From: Rickettsiales bacterium
Lineage (GTDB): Bacteria > Pseudomonadota > Alphaproteobacteria > Rickettsiales > UBA1997
DNA: 55,016 nucleotides
Direction of reading: 5' to 3'
NCBI GenBank assembly: GCA_018969185.1
Contig: JAGWYT010000007.1
Coordinates: 1 to 55,016, forward strand
Numbering within the stretch: the stretch's first letter is position 1; each line of letters begins with the position of its first letter. The position numbers were made by a program, and so were the translations under genes. The notes beneath the pieces are model-generated. The model did not search any database. It worked only from the letters and a program-made list of their open reading frames with translations, and was not told the DNA's origin. Below are positions 17,946-25,282 of this stretch, piece by piece.

Positions 17946-18932
17946 TTATACAATAAGAGATTGCAAAACTTGTTTTGCTTTACCGCTATCAATCATCTCA
18001 CGCGCTAAATCAATTCCATCGGTAATTTTTTCAACTTTTCCTGAAATCTTGAAAGCATAAGCTGAATTTAAAAGGACAATATCACGATAAGCAGATTTTT
18101 CGCCGTCTAAAAGGGCAATTAATTTTTGTGCATTATGTTTGGCATCACTTCCTTTTAGAGCTTCAAGAACAACTTTTTTAAAACCGAATTTCTCAGGGTT
18201 AATTATTTCTTCTTCGAAAAATTTTCCATTTTCAAAACGTAAGAGGTAAGAATCATTACAAAGTGTAATTTCATCCATTCCGTCAAAACCGTGAACGATG
18301 TAGATTTTTTTTGAAGCATCATCAGCAGCGGCCACTTCAAGCATATTTCTCATAGTATCTTTTCTTGAAGTTCCAATGAGCTGAAATCTTGTATTTGCTG
18401 GGTTTAAAAGTGGTCCTAAAAAATTAAAAATTGTTAGTTGTTTAAATTCTTCAGCAAAGCTTTTACGAATTTGTGCTAAATTTTTTAGTGATTGATGAAA
18501 GAAAGGTGCGAATAAAAAACATAATTTTTTTTCTGCTAAAGTTTTTTCAATTTCAGCAATATCAGAAGAAATTTTAATACCAAGTTCAGAAAAAATATCT
18601 GCAGAACCAGACATTGAAGAAACTGCTTTATTGCCATGTTTAGCAACTGAAATTCCTGCCGCGGCAACCAAAAAACAAACGGCAGTTGAAACATTAAGAG
18701 TATTTAATTTATCGCCACCAGTTCCGCAAACATCAATTGAATTTTTTGGTGCGGAAATTTTTATCATACGTTTTTTAAGTGCTGTAACCGCACCAATAAA
18801 ACTCTCTTTCGAATAGCCATTTTTGTTTAGATCAAGAAGAATTTTTTTAGTTTCTGTTTCTGATATTTTTTGTTCAATAATATCAGAAAATATTTCTTCA
18901 AAATTTTGTGAGGTAAGATTCTGTAGGTTCAT
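17946..18932 (-). CDS. trpD: Anthranilate phosphoribosyltransferase
   Basis: TrpD transfers phosphoribose from PRPP to anthranilate, the second step of tryptophan synthesis. The glycine-rich PRPP loop VCGTGGDKLNTLNVST (about residues 68-83) and KHGNKAVSSMSGSADIFSELG are conserved. The 328-residue length is normal. It starts 3 bp after the trpG stop, so trpG and trpD form a tight unit. Other trp genes (E, C, B, A) are not in the window. Confidence 0.96.
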   Translation of the reverse strand: MNLQNLTSQNFEEIFSDIIEQKISETETKKILLDLNKNGYSKESFIGAVTALKKRMIKISAPKNSIDVCGTGGDKLNTLNVSTAVCFLVAAAGISVAKHGNKAVSSMSGSADIFSELGIKISSDIAEIEKTLAEKKLCFLFAPFFHQSLKNLAQIRKSFAEEFKQLTIFNFLGPLLNPANTRFQLIGTSRKDTMRNMLEVAAADDASKKIYIVHGFDGMDEITLCNDSYLLRFENGKFFEEEIINPEKFGFKKVVLEALKGSDAKHNAQKLIALLDGEKSAYRDIVLLNSAYAFKISGKVEKITDGIDLAREMIDSGKAKQVLQSLIV

Positions 18933-18935
18933 TGC

Positions 18936-19505
18936 CTATTTTATAATATTCAGAAAATTCTCAATAATCTTGTGACCATGCTCTGAAGCAATAGATTCAG
19001 GGTGAAATTGCACACCAAAGATTTTTAATTTTTCATCAGCAATTCCCATAATAATTCCATCCTTAGTTTCTGCGGTAATTTCAAGATTTTTTGGACAAGT
19101 TTCTTTTTCAATAATCAAAGAATGATAGCGAGTTGCCTTAAAAGGTGAGGGCAGATTTTTAAAAATATTCTTACCATTATGAATAACTTCACTAACTTTT
19201 CCATGCATTGGATAAGTCTTGATAATATTGCCACCAAAGGCTTGACCAATTGCTTGATGTCCTAAACAAACACCAAGAATTGGATAGATACCCTTAAATT
19301 TTTCAATTACTTCCAAGCAAATTCCCGCTTCATTTGGCGTGCATGGACCGGGAGATAGAACAATTGCGCTTGGATTTAATTTTTTAATTTCAGCAATAGA
19401 AATTTTGTCATTGCGCTTTACCAAAACATCCTTAGCACCAGCTTCAATTAAGTAATGGTAAAGGTTGTAAGTAAAGCTGTCATAATTATCGATTAATAGT
19501 ATCAT
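18936..19505 (-). CDS. trpG: Anthranilate synthase glutamine amidotransferase component
   Basis: This class I glutamine amidotransferase delivers ammonia to TrpE (or PabB). The triad is Cys80 in GVCLGHQAIG, His168 and Glu170 in VQFHPES. The frame stays open upstream to 19667, but there it overlaps yoeB. The ATG at 19505 (MILLIDNYDSFTYN) is the family start and gives a normal 189 residues. It begins 7 bp after the yoeB stop, so it probably shares a transcript with the toxin-antitoxin pair. The amphibolic PabA role cannot be excluded, but trpD next door favours TrpG. Confidence 0.94.
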   Translation of the reverse strand: MILLIDNYDSFTYNLYHYLIEAGAKDVLVKRNDKISIAEIKKLNPSAIVLSPGPCTPNEAGICLEVIEKFKGIYPILGVCLGHQAIGQAFGGNIIKTYPMHGKVSEVIHNGKNIFKNLPSPFKATRYHSLIIEKETCPKNLEITAETKDGIIMGIADEKLKIFGVQFHPESIASEHGHKIIENFLNIIK

Positions 19506-19512
19506 AAAAATA

Positions 19513-19779
19513 TTAATAGTGATATCGGCATTGAACAATGATGATTTCATCGTCATGAATTGCGTAAACCAAACGATGTTCGTCATTGATTCTTCTTGAC
19601 CATAGGCCAGAAAAGTTGGCTTTAAGTGCCTCTGGTTTTCCAGAACCAGTGAATGGATTACGAACAATTTCTAAAATTAATGAATTAATTTTTTCAAGAA
19701 TTTTTTTGTTATTCTTCTGCCAGTAAATATAATCTTCCCAGCCATTTTTCTCAAAACATAAAATCCTATTTTTTATCAT
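19513..19779 (-). CDS. yoeB: YoeB-type mRNA interferase toxin
   Basis: YoeB toxins bind the ribosome and cut mRNA in the A site. The 88-residue protein aligns over its length with E. coli YoeB: WEDYIYWQKNNKKILEKIN near the N terminus, NPFTGSGKPEALK, and the C-terminal VQCRYHY. The catalytic residues match as Glu50, Arg69 and His87 (E. coli Glu46, Arg65, His83). It overlaps the upstream antitoxin by 14 bp, the usual arrangement, and is directly followed by trpG. The toxin appears intact. Confidence 0.95.
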   Translation of the reverse strand: MIKNRILCFEKNGWEDYIYWQKNNKKILEKINSLILEIVRNPFTGSGKPEALKANFSGLWSRRINDEHRLVYAIHDDEIIIVQCRYHY

Positions 19780-20035
19780 TTTTGGTTTTTGGTAATTGGT
19801 GTTTTTTATATTTTTTAGCTGTGATATTTTTTAGCGATTCCGTTAATCTTTTCTTATTTGCTGGGCTTTTAGCAAGATAAATAGTTTCTTGATAACCATT
19901 AAAATCCTCAAGAGAAAGCATGACAACTGGTTGTTTTGATTCACGCGTAATAATCATTGGTGAATGGCTCAGCAGCACTTCATCCATTTTTTGTGATAAG
20001 TTCTTACGTAATTCGCTGTAATTGGTAACTAACAT
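19766..20035 (-). CDS. yefM: YefM-type antitoxin
   Basis: The 89-residue protein belongs to the Phd/YefM family: MLVTNYSELRKNLSQKMDEV, then MIITRESKQPVVMLSLEDFNGYQET. The N-terminal half dimerises and binds the operator; the lysine-rich C terminus should wrap the YoeB toxin. It is first in the module and the pair is normally autorepressed. The AT-rich 79-bp gap upstream (20036-20114), towards the fadE stop, is the likely promoter-operator. Confidence 0.95.
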   Translation of the reverse strand: MLVTNYSELRKNLSQKMDEVLLSHSPMIITRESKQPVVMLSLEDFNGYQETIYLAKSPANKKRLTESLKNITAKKYKKHQLPKTKNDKK

Positions 20036-20114
20036 ATTTTTAATAAAGTTTAAATAGAGACTTATTTAAGTACTTAATTAAGTATATTTAAAAATAAAAA
20101 ATAATCAATAATTA

Positions 20115-22592
20115 TTATAACTTCTTATATTCCTCAAGACTATATTCATCAACTTGAACTGCGTCAAGAACTGCTGCTGAAGCTCTCTTCATTAAAGACA
20201 ATTCATCAAGTGAAATTACAGATTTTTCTAAAGCTAGATCAATCAAATCTTCAACTCTGCCTTTTGGTAAGGTTTTATTGCGAATGGCGTTCTTAATCTT
20301 TTCAGAAATTTCTTTTGATTCTTCTGAAAGTTTCATCGCAATTTCTAATTTTCCTAAAGCCTCATTTTCGTCTGTTGGAACAAAAATTCCTGTAGTTAGA
20401 GAATCACGGAAAGCGCCGTTTTTAATAAAATTTTTCACAACCTTATGTCCAAGGTTATCATTAGCAATGCTGTTAAAGCGGTTGACTCTGCACCAAATCG
20501 CAAAAGGTAACATTACCCAAAATGATGGAGATAATAATCTTGCTACTGAATTTTTTGAGCCACCAAACATATTTTGGTAAAGCCCTTCAAAACCAACTTG
20601 CATTTGGTCTAAAAGATCTTTCATTGCATAGTGAAGAGTTGGAATGTCTGACTTCTTGCTGCCATCAGCTTCAAATTTTCTTAAAATACAGACGGCCATA
20701 TACATTGCTGATAAAATATCACCAAAGCGACCATTGATTTTTTCTTTGCGTTTTAAATTGCCACCAAACATTGCCATTGCAATATCGGCAAATAAGGCAA
20801 AGGTTGCAGAAGCCCAAGCAATTTTACATTCATATCTGCCAACAATTCCATCTCTTGATGAAATATGTAAATAGCCGCGGCTTAGAGAAAGAAGAACAGA
20901 ACGCGTTAAATTTCTAATTAAATGTTTGATGTGAGAGAAAAATGCGCGATCAAAAGATTTAACATCACTTTCTTCTAACGCAGTAATTTCTTTATAAGCA
21001 AAAGGATGACACATGATGGCACCTTGTCCGAAGTGGATTAAGCTGCGCGTCATGATATTTGCGCCTTCAACCGTAATTGAAATTGGTGTTGAGAAATAAG
21101 GGTTAGCCAAAAGATTTTTTGGACCACGAATAATGCCCTTACCACCGGCCAAATCCATACCATCATTGATATTTTGACGAAACATTTCTGTGGCATGATA
21201 TTTTGCAATTCCGGTAATTACTGCTGGTTTTGAACCATTATCAATTGCCGCTGCAGTGAAGCTTCTCATGGCTTCAGAAATATAAGTTCTGCCAACAATT
21301 CGTGCTAAGACTTCTTCAACACCTTCAAATTTGCCAACTGGTAAACCAAATTGTTGTCTAATGCTGCAATATGAGCTAACAACACGTGCTACAAGTTTTG
21401 AACCACCGCAACTTGTTGAAGGTAATGAAATTCCACGTCCTGCTGCCAAGCATTCCATCAACATTTTCCAACCTTTACCAAGACCTTGTTGTCCGCCAAT
21501 TACGGCATCAATGCCAACAATTACGCTATCACCATTTAGTGGAGAATTTATAAAAGGAGTTGCCAAAGGATCATGTCTTCTGCCTTGGCGCACACCTGGA
21601 GTATCATGAGGAATCAAGGCGCAAGTAATTCCAAGATCTTCCTTATCAGATAAAATGTGATTTGGATCTTTCAATTGGAAAGCAACGCCAATTACTGTTG
21701 CGTAAGCACCAAGAGTTATATATCTTTTATTCCAATTTAGGCGAATTTTAGTTTCGCCATACATGTCTTTGAATAACACGCCTTCTGATGTAATTGAAGT
21801 GGCGTCACTTCCTGCTGTTGGCTCAGTGAGTGCAAAGCAAGGCAATTCACGACCATCAGCTAAACGTGGTAAATAATGATCACGTTGTTCTTTATTTCCA
21901 TAGTGCAGCAATAATTCTGCAGGTCCTAAAGAATTTGGTACCATAACAGTAATTGCTAAAGTAACAGATCTTGAAGCAAGTTTTTGAATCACACAGCTAT
22001 GAGCGTAAGCTGAGAATCCAAGGCCACCATATTCCTTAGGAATAATCATACCAAAGAATTTTTTCTCTTTGATAAATTTCCAAACAGATTCAGGCAAATC
22101 TTTTTCTCTTTGCACTTGGTAATCAGGGCAAATTCGGCAAAGCTCTTCAACTTCATTATCAAGGAAGCTTTGTTCTTCGCGGCTTAGCGATGGATAATTT
22201 TGGCTTAAGATCCATTTGAAATTTGGCTTTCCAGAAAATAATTCGCCATCAACCCAGATAGTTCCTGATGTTAGAGCGATTTTTTCAGTCTCAGAAATTT
22301 TTGGTAATAAACCAAGTTTTTTAATTAGAGAGACTATAGTAGTAGTAACTAAAGTCTGTCTCATCAAAGGAATTGCTAAGAATGCAACAGCGAAAGTGTA
22401 TATATTCCAGAAAGTTTGACCTAAATCGCAGCTCAGAAAATAAAGGGTAAGAACGATTAAATATGAATATAGAGAAAATCCGTTATAGGCGTAGATCAGA
22501 AGTAAAGCTAAAGTTATTAAGCCAATATTTGGAACAGCGTTAATTAACTCAATAAGTTTATTAAGAATTAAAATCGGATCAAAATTTGTCAT
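20115..22592 (-). CDS. fadE: FadE-type acyl-CoA dehydrogenase
   Basis: This large 825-residue acyl-CoA dehydrogenase resembles E. coli FadE (814 residues), which does the first oxidation of beta-oxidation. An N-terminal region with hydrophobic segments (about residues 20-85) suggests membrane association. The dehydrogenase core begins near residue 120. It includes the FAD-binding block CFALTEPTAGSDATS near residue 253 and LAGGKGIIRGP with VEGANIMTR in the C-terminal domain. A gene of this kind implies use of fatty acids from food or host. It lies 15 bp after glyQ and is probably cotranscribed with it. Confidence 0.93.
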   Translation of the reverse strand: MTNFDPILILNKLIELINAVPNIGLITLALLLIYAYNGFSLYSYLIVLTLYFLSCDLGQTFWNIYTFAVAFLAIPLMRQTLVTTTIVSLIKKLGLLPKISETEKIALTSGTIWVDGELFSGKPNFKWILSQNYPSLSREEQSFLDNEVEELCRICPDYQVQREKDLPESVWKFIKEKKFFGMIIPKEYGGLGFSAYAHSCVIQKLASRSVTLAITVMVPNSLGPAELLLHYGNKEQRDHYLPRLADGRELPCFALTEPTAGSDATSITSEGVLFKDMYGETKIRLNWNKRYITLGAYATVIGVAFQLKDPNHILSDKEDLGITCALIPHDTPGVRQGRRHDPLATPFINSPLNGDSVIVGIDAVIGGQQGLGKGWKMLMECLAAGRGISLPSTSCGGSKLVARVVSSYCSIRQQFGLPVGKFEGVEEVLARIVGRTYISEAMRSFTAAAIDNGSKPAVITGIAKYHATEMFRQNINDGMDLAGGKGIIRGPKNLLANPYFSTPISITVEGANIMTRSLIHFGQGAIMCHPFAYKEITALEESDVKSFDRAFFSHIKHLIRNLTRSVLLSLSRGYLHISSRDGIVGRYECKIAWASATFALFADIAMAMFGGNLKRKEKINGRFGDILSAMYMAVCILRKFEADGSKKSDIPTLHYAMKDLLDQMQVGFEGLYQNMFGGSKNSVARLLSPSFWVMLPFAIWCRVNRFNSIANDNLGHKVVKNFIKNGAFRDSLTTGIFVPTDENEALGKLEIAMKLSEESKEISEKIKNAIRNKTLPKGRVEDLIDLALEKSVISLDELSLMKRASAAVLDAVQVDEYSLEEYKKL

Positions 22593-22607
22593 ATTCTATT
22601 TTGTTTG

Positions 22608-23471
22608 TTAAGTATTATTTTTCTTTACCACTAACTCGCAAGCGCCTTTAACCAAAGCTCTAACTGCGTTAATGTAAAATGCTCTTTGAGTTGCTGAAAT
22701 TGCACCTCCAGCATCAAGCAAATTAAGCAAATGGCTTGCCTTTAAAGCCTGTTCATAAGCAGGAAGTGGCAAATTTTTCTCAGCCAAAATTTGTGATTGT
22801 TTTTGTGCATCTTCAAAATGTCTGAATAATTCTTCAGCGTTAGAATGCTCAAGAACAAATCCTGAATTTTCAATTTCGCTTTCTTTAAAAATATCGCCAT
22901 AAGTAATTTTATCCCTTCCTTCGCAACCATTCCAATTAATGTCAAAAATACTATTAACATTTTGAATATTCATGGCAAGGCGTTCTAAACCATAAGTAAT
23001 TTCACCCGGTATTAAATCACATTCAATGCCACCAACTTGTTGCATGTAGGTAAATTGTGTAACTTCCATGCCATTAAGCCAAACTTCCCAACCAAGGCCT
23101 GAAGCACCAACAGAAGGGTTTTCCCAATCATCTTCAACAAATCTAATATCATTTGCTTTAGTGTTGATGCCAATCAAATCAAGGCTTTGTAAGTAAAGAT
23201 CTTTGATATTGCTTGGTGCTGGTTTTAACAATGTTTGAAATTGGTAATAATGACCAAGACGATTAGGATTTTTAGCATATCTTAAATCAGTGGGTCTTCT
23301 GCATCCTTGCACGTAAGCAACTTTCCACTGTTTATTTCCCAAAGCTCTTAAAACAGTTGCGGGATGAAGCGTGCCAGCTCCAACTTCAACATCTAAAGGT
23401 TGTAAAATGGCGCATCCTTGATTTGACCAAAATTGCTGCAATTTAAAAATTATTTCTTGAAATGATGTCAT
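22608..23471 (-). CDS. glyQ: Glycyl-tRNA synthetase alpha subunit
   Basis: This is the catalytic alpha chain of the heterotetrameric bacterial GlyRS. The 287-residue length and the start [20 protein letters not shown] are typical. [18 protein letters not shown] and [17 protein letters not shown] are signature blocks. In most alphaproteobacteria glyS (beta chain) follows directly. Here fadE follows, so glyS must be elsewhere in the genome. A family E palindrome lies directly upstream. Confidence 0.96.
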   Translation of the reverse strand: MTSFQEIIFKLQQFWSNQGCAILQPLDVEVGAGTLHPATVLRALGNKQWKVAYVQGCRRPTDLRYAKNPNRLGHYYQFQTLLKPAPSNIKDLYLQSLDLIGINTKANDIRFVEDDWENPSVGASGLGWEVWLNGMEVTQFTYMQQVGGIECDLIPGEITYGLERLAMNIQNVNSIFDINWNGCEGRDKITYGDIFKESEIENSGFVLEHSNAEELFRHFEDAQKQSQILAEKNLPLPAYEQALKASHLLNLLDAGGAISATQRAFYINAVRALVKGACELVVKKNNT

Positions 23472-23497
23472 TATTTACAACCAGAATAATGTTTAAG

Positions 23498-23641
23498 AAA
23501 CCTATTAAAACCCGCTATAGCAAAGACTTCATCCATTTCTTTTTGAACAAAAAAACTTGAGCTTATGCAAATAAGTGAGTTTTTTTGGAGAAAAAAATGG
23601 ATGAAAGCTGTAGCTAGAGATAGGGTTTTTATAGGTTTATT
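23498..23641. repeat. Family E palindromic element, copy 1 (divergent)
   Basis: This imperfect inverted repeat of about 144 bp has outer arms AAACCTATTAAAACCC and GGGTTTTTATAGGTTT, inner arms around TTCATCCATTT / AAATGGATGAA, and the centre CTTATGCAAATAAGTG. The centre resembles that of copies 2 and 3 (GTATGT..AATAC). A 70-codon frame that spans it (23471-23683, TAATG overlap with glyQ) is probably accidental. Confidence 0.7.
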
Positions 23642-23706
23642 TATTGATATTGTTATGTATTTTTGTTTTAGTAAAATTTTCATTTCTTAAGCGTTGTTCT
23701 GGTTGA

Positions 23707-24039
23707 CTATACACTAAATGAAGAACCACAACCGCAATTGGCTTTGGCATTTGGGTTATTAACTTTAAAATAAGATGCGCCAAGTTCTTTAATAAACTCA
23801 ATTTCGCAGCCATCTAAAAATTGTAAAGAAGTTTCGTCAGTGCTGGCTAATAATTTTCCATTTTCTTCATAAATTCGCACATCTTCTTTTTCTGTCTTTT
23901 CATCAAGATCAAACAAATATTGAAAGCCGCTGCAACCACCGCCAGAAATGCTGATGCGCAAGAATTTATCATGATTTGATTCTTTTTGTCTAATCTCTTT
24001 TATCCTTTCTATTGCTGAATTTGTAAGCGTTATTGACAT
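23707..24039 (-). CDS. erpA: A-type iron-sulfur carrier protein (ErpA/IscA family)
   Basis: A-type carriers pass Fe-S clusters from scaffold to target apoproteins. The 110-residue protein has the three conserved cysteines: Cys36 in SGGGCSGFQY, and Cys102 and Cys104 in NCGCGSSFSV. The sequence is closer to the ErpA type (short N terminus, CGCGSSF end) than to SufA, but IscA cannot be excluded. It stands apart from an isc or suf cluster. The ATG lies 6 bp from the edge of the long inverted repeat at 24045. Confidence 0.9.
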   Translation of the reverse strand: MSITLTNSAIERIKEIRQKESNHDKFLRISISGGGCSGFQYLFDLDEKTEKEDVRIYEENGKLLASTDETSLQFLDGCEIEFIKELGASYFKVNNPNAKANCGCGSSFSV

Positions 24040-24044
24040 TATAT

Positions 24045-24206
24045 GGTACTGTTAATAAAGGTTAACAATGTTAGATTTTGATATTATTTTTAGCGCTTTT
24101 TTACTAAATTTTTCTTTTAATATCGGGATATATTTAAAAAAAATTTAGTAAAAAATAAGCAAAAATAGATTGAAATATGGCATTGTTAACCTTTGTTAAC
24201 AGTGCC
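24045..24206. repeat. 162-bp inverted repeat with 26-bp terminal arms
   Basis: The left end (24045-24070, GGTACTGTTAATAAAGG then TTAACAATG) and the right end (24181-24206) are inverted copies with two mismatches in 26. A second, inner pair of arms, TTTTTTACTAAATTTTT and AAAAATTTAGTAAAAAA, lies between 24098 and 24155. The right end forms the last codons and the stop of hisE. It could be a miniature inverted-repeat element. No second copy is in the window. Confidence 0.8.
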
Positions 24207-24530
24207 AACTTTATTTCTTTTGTTTAATTCTTTTAAAATTTCATCAAGTTCAATATCTTGCGAAGCCAGTAAAACCAAGGTGTGATAAAATAAATCACTA
24301 ACCTCACCAATCAAATCATTACGAGTTTTTTTGCTTTTTTCTTTTTCGTTAAGAAAGGCTGCAATTACAACTTCAACGGCTTCTTCACCAATTTTTCTGG
24401 TGGTTTTTTCTGCGCCACCCTTAGCTAATTCATAAGTGTAAGAATTTTTTTCTTTCGCAGCAATTTTTTTCTTAAGCAGGCAAAACAACTCTTCAAGATC
24501 AAAATTTTTCTTTATTGGTTTTTTAGTCAT
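24186..24530 (-). CDS. hisE: Phosphoribosyl-ATP pyrophosphatase
   Basis: HisE hydrolyses phosphoribosyl-ATP to phosphoribosyl-AMP, the second step of histidine synthesis. The MazG-like metal motif is KIGEEAVEVVIA with EVSDLFYHTLVLL following. The 114-residue length is normal for a stand-alone HisE, not fused to HisI. The C-terminal residues (TVNKG) and the stop are encoded by the inverted repeat at 24045-24206. It is isolated from other his genes. Confidence 0.92.
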   Translation of the reverse strand: MTKKPIKKNFDLEELFCLLKKKIAAKEKNSYTYELAKGGAEKTTRKIGEEAVEVVIAAFLNEKEKSKKTRNDLIGEVSDLFYHTLVLLASQDIELDEILKELNKRNKVGTVNKG

Positions 24531-24623
24531 AAGTTTATTTATTTCTAATAGATGGTTAGAATTTATTAATTTAATAGGCTAAATGCAAGAATTAATAACC
24601 CATTTATTATGTTTGTATCTTAT

Positions 24624-24713
24624 GTATTTTCGTCGGTCGAGCTTGTAGAGACCAAGAAAATACAAGGAATTACTTTTTTGTGGTTTCGACAAGCTCAACC
24701 GACAAAAAAGTTG
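24624..24713. repeat. Family A palindromic repeat, copy 4
   Basis: The left hairpin is GTATTTTCGTCGGTCGAGC with GACCAAGAAAATAC. The right half reads TTTGTGGTTTCGACAAGCTC, then AACCGACAAAAAAG. It lies in the 265-bp gap between the divergent hisE and ndk genes, so here it cannot be a terminator for either. Confidence 0.85.
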
Positions 24714-24795
24714 GTAAATCAAGCATCTTGACATTTGCTCTTTCAAAATTTACTCTACCCGCCCCTTAATTTTATTAAATAATCAAAATATATAT

Positions 24796-25218
24796 ATGGC
24801 TAGCGAACTTACATTATCAATCATCAAACCTGATGCAACAAGAAGAAATTTAACTGGAAAAATCAATGCTAAATTTGAAGAGGCTGGTTTAAAAATTGTT
24901 GCTCAAAGAAGAATTCAACTTTCTGACAAAACTGCTGGTGAATTTTATGCTGTTCATAAAGAAAGACCATTTTACAATGATTTAGTAAAATTTATGACTT
25001 CAGGACCAGTTGTGGTTCAAGTTTTAAAAGGTGAAAATGCTGTTGCTAAAAACCGCGAAATCATGGGCGCAACTAACCCAGCGAATGCTGCTGCTGGAAC
25101 AATTCGTAAAGAATTTGCTGAATCAATTGAAGCTAATTCAGTTCACGGTTCTGACAGTTTAGAAAATGCTAAAAACGAAGTTGCTTTCTTCTTCGCTGCT
25201 TCTGAGATTGTTGAATAG
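24796..25218 (+). CDS. ndk: Nucleoside diphosphate kinase
   Basis: Ndk transfers the gamma phosphate between nucleoside triphosphates and diphosphates. The 140-residue length is standard. The active-site His117 is in NSVHGSDS, and the N terminus has the [13 protein letters not shown] block. It is monocistronic as far as can be seen. A candidate promoter for the next gene follows its stop. Confidence 0.97.
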   Translation: MASELTLSIIKPDATRRNLTGKINAKFEEAGLKIVAQRRIQLSDKTAGEFYAVHKERPFYNDLVKFMTSGPVVVQVLKGENAVAKNREIMGATNPANAAAGTIRKEFAESIEANSVHGSDSLENAKNEVAFFFAASEIVE

Positions 25219-25225
25219 ATTTTTC

Positions 25226-25253
25226 TTGTTATTTACTAAAAATTTGCTATATT
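25226..25253 (+). promoter_or_regulatory. Candidate sigma-70 promoter of the USP-like gene
   Basis: TTGTTA (25226-25231) and TATATT (25248-25253) are separated by 16 bp and lie 30 bp before the ATG at 25283. In such AT-rich DNA this match has limited weight. Confidence 0.4.
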
Positions 25254-25282
25254 GTCGCCTTAAATTATAATTTTTGGCGCAT

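Noticed and set aside
19506-19667. Longer trpG frame starting at 19667
   Set aside because: The extra 54 residues are the yoeB gene read in another frame. MILLIDNYDSF at 19505 is the standard start.
20278-22419. Several open frames of 67-100 codons antisense to fadE
   Set aside because: They follow the codon pattern of the real gene on the other strand, lack domains and start sites, and fadE is clearly coding.
23471-23683. 70-codon minus-strand frame overlapping the glyQ start by TAATG
   Set aside because: It is almost wholly built from the inverted arms of a family E element and has no recognisable domain; the TAATG junction is probably chance.
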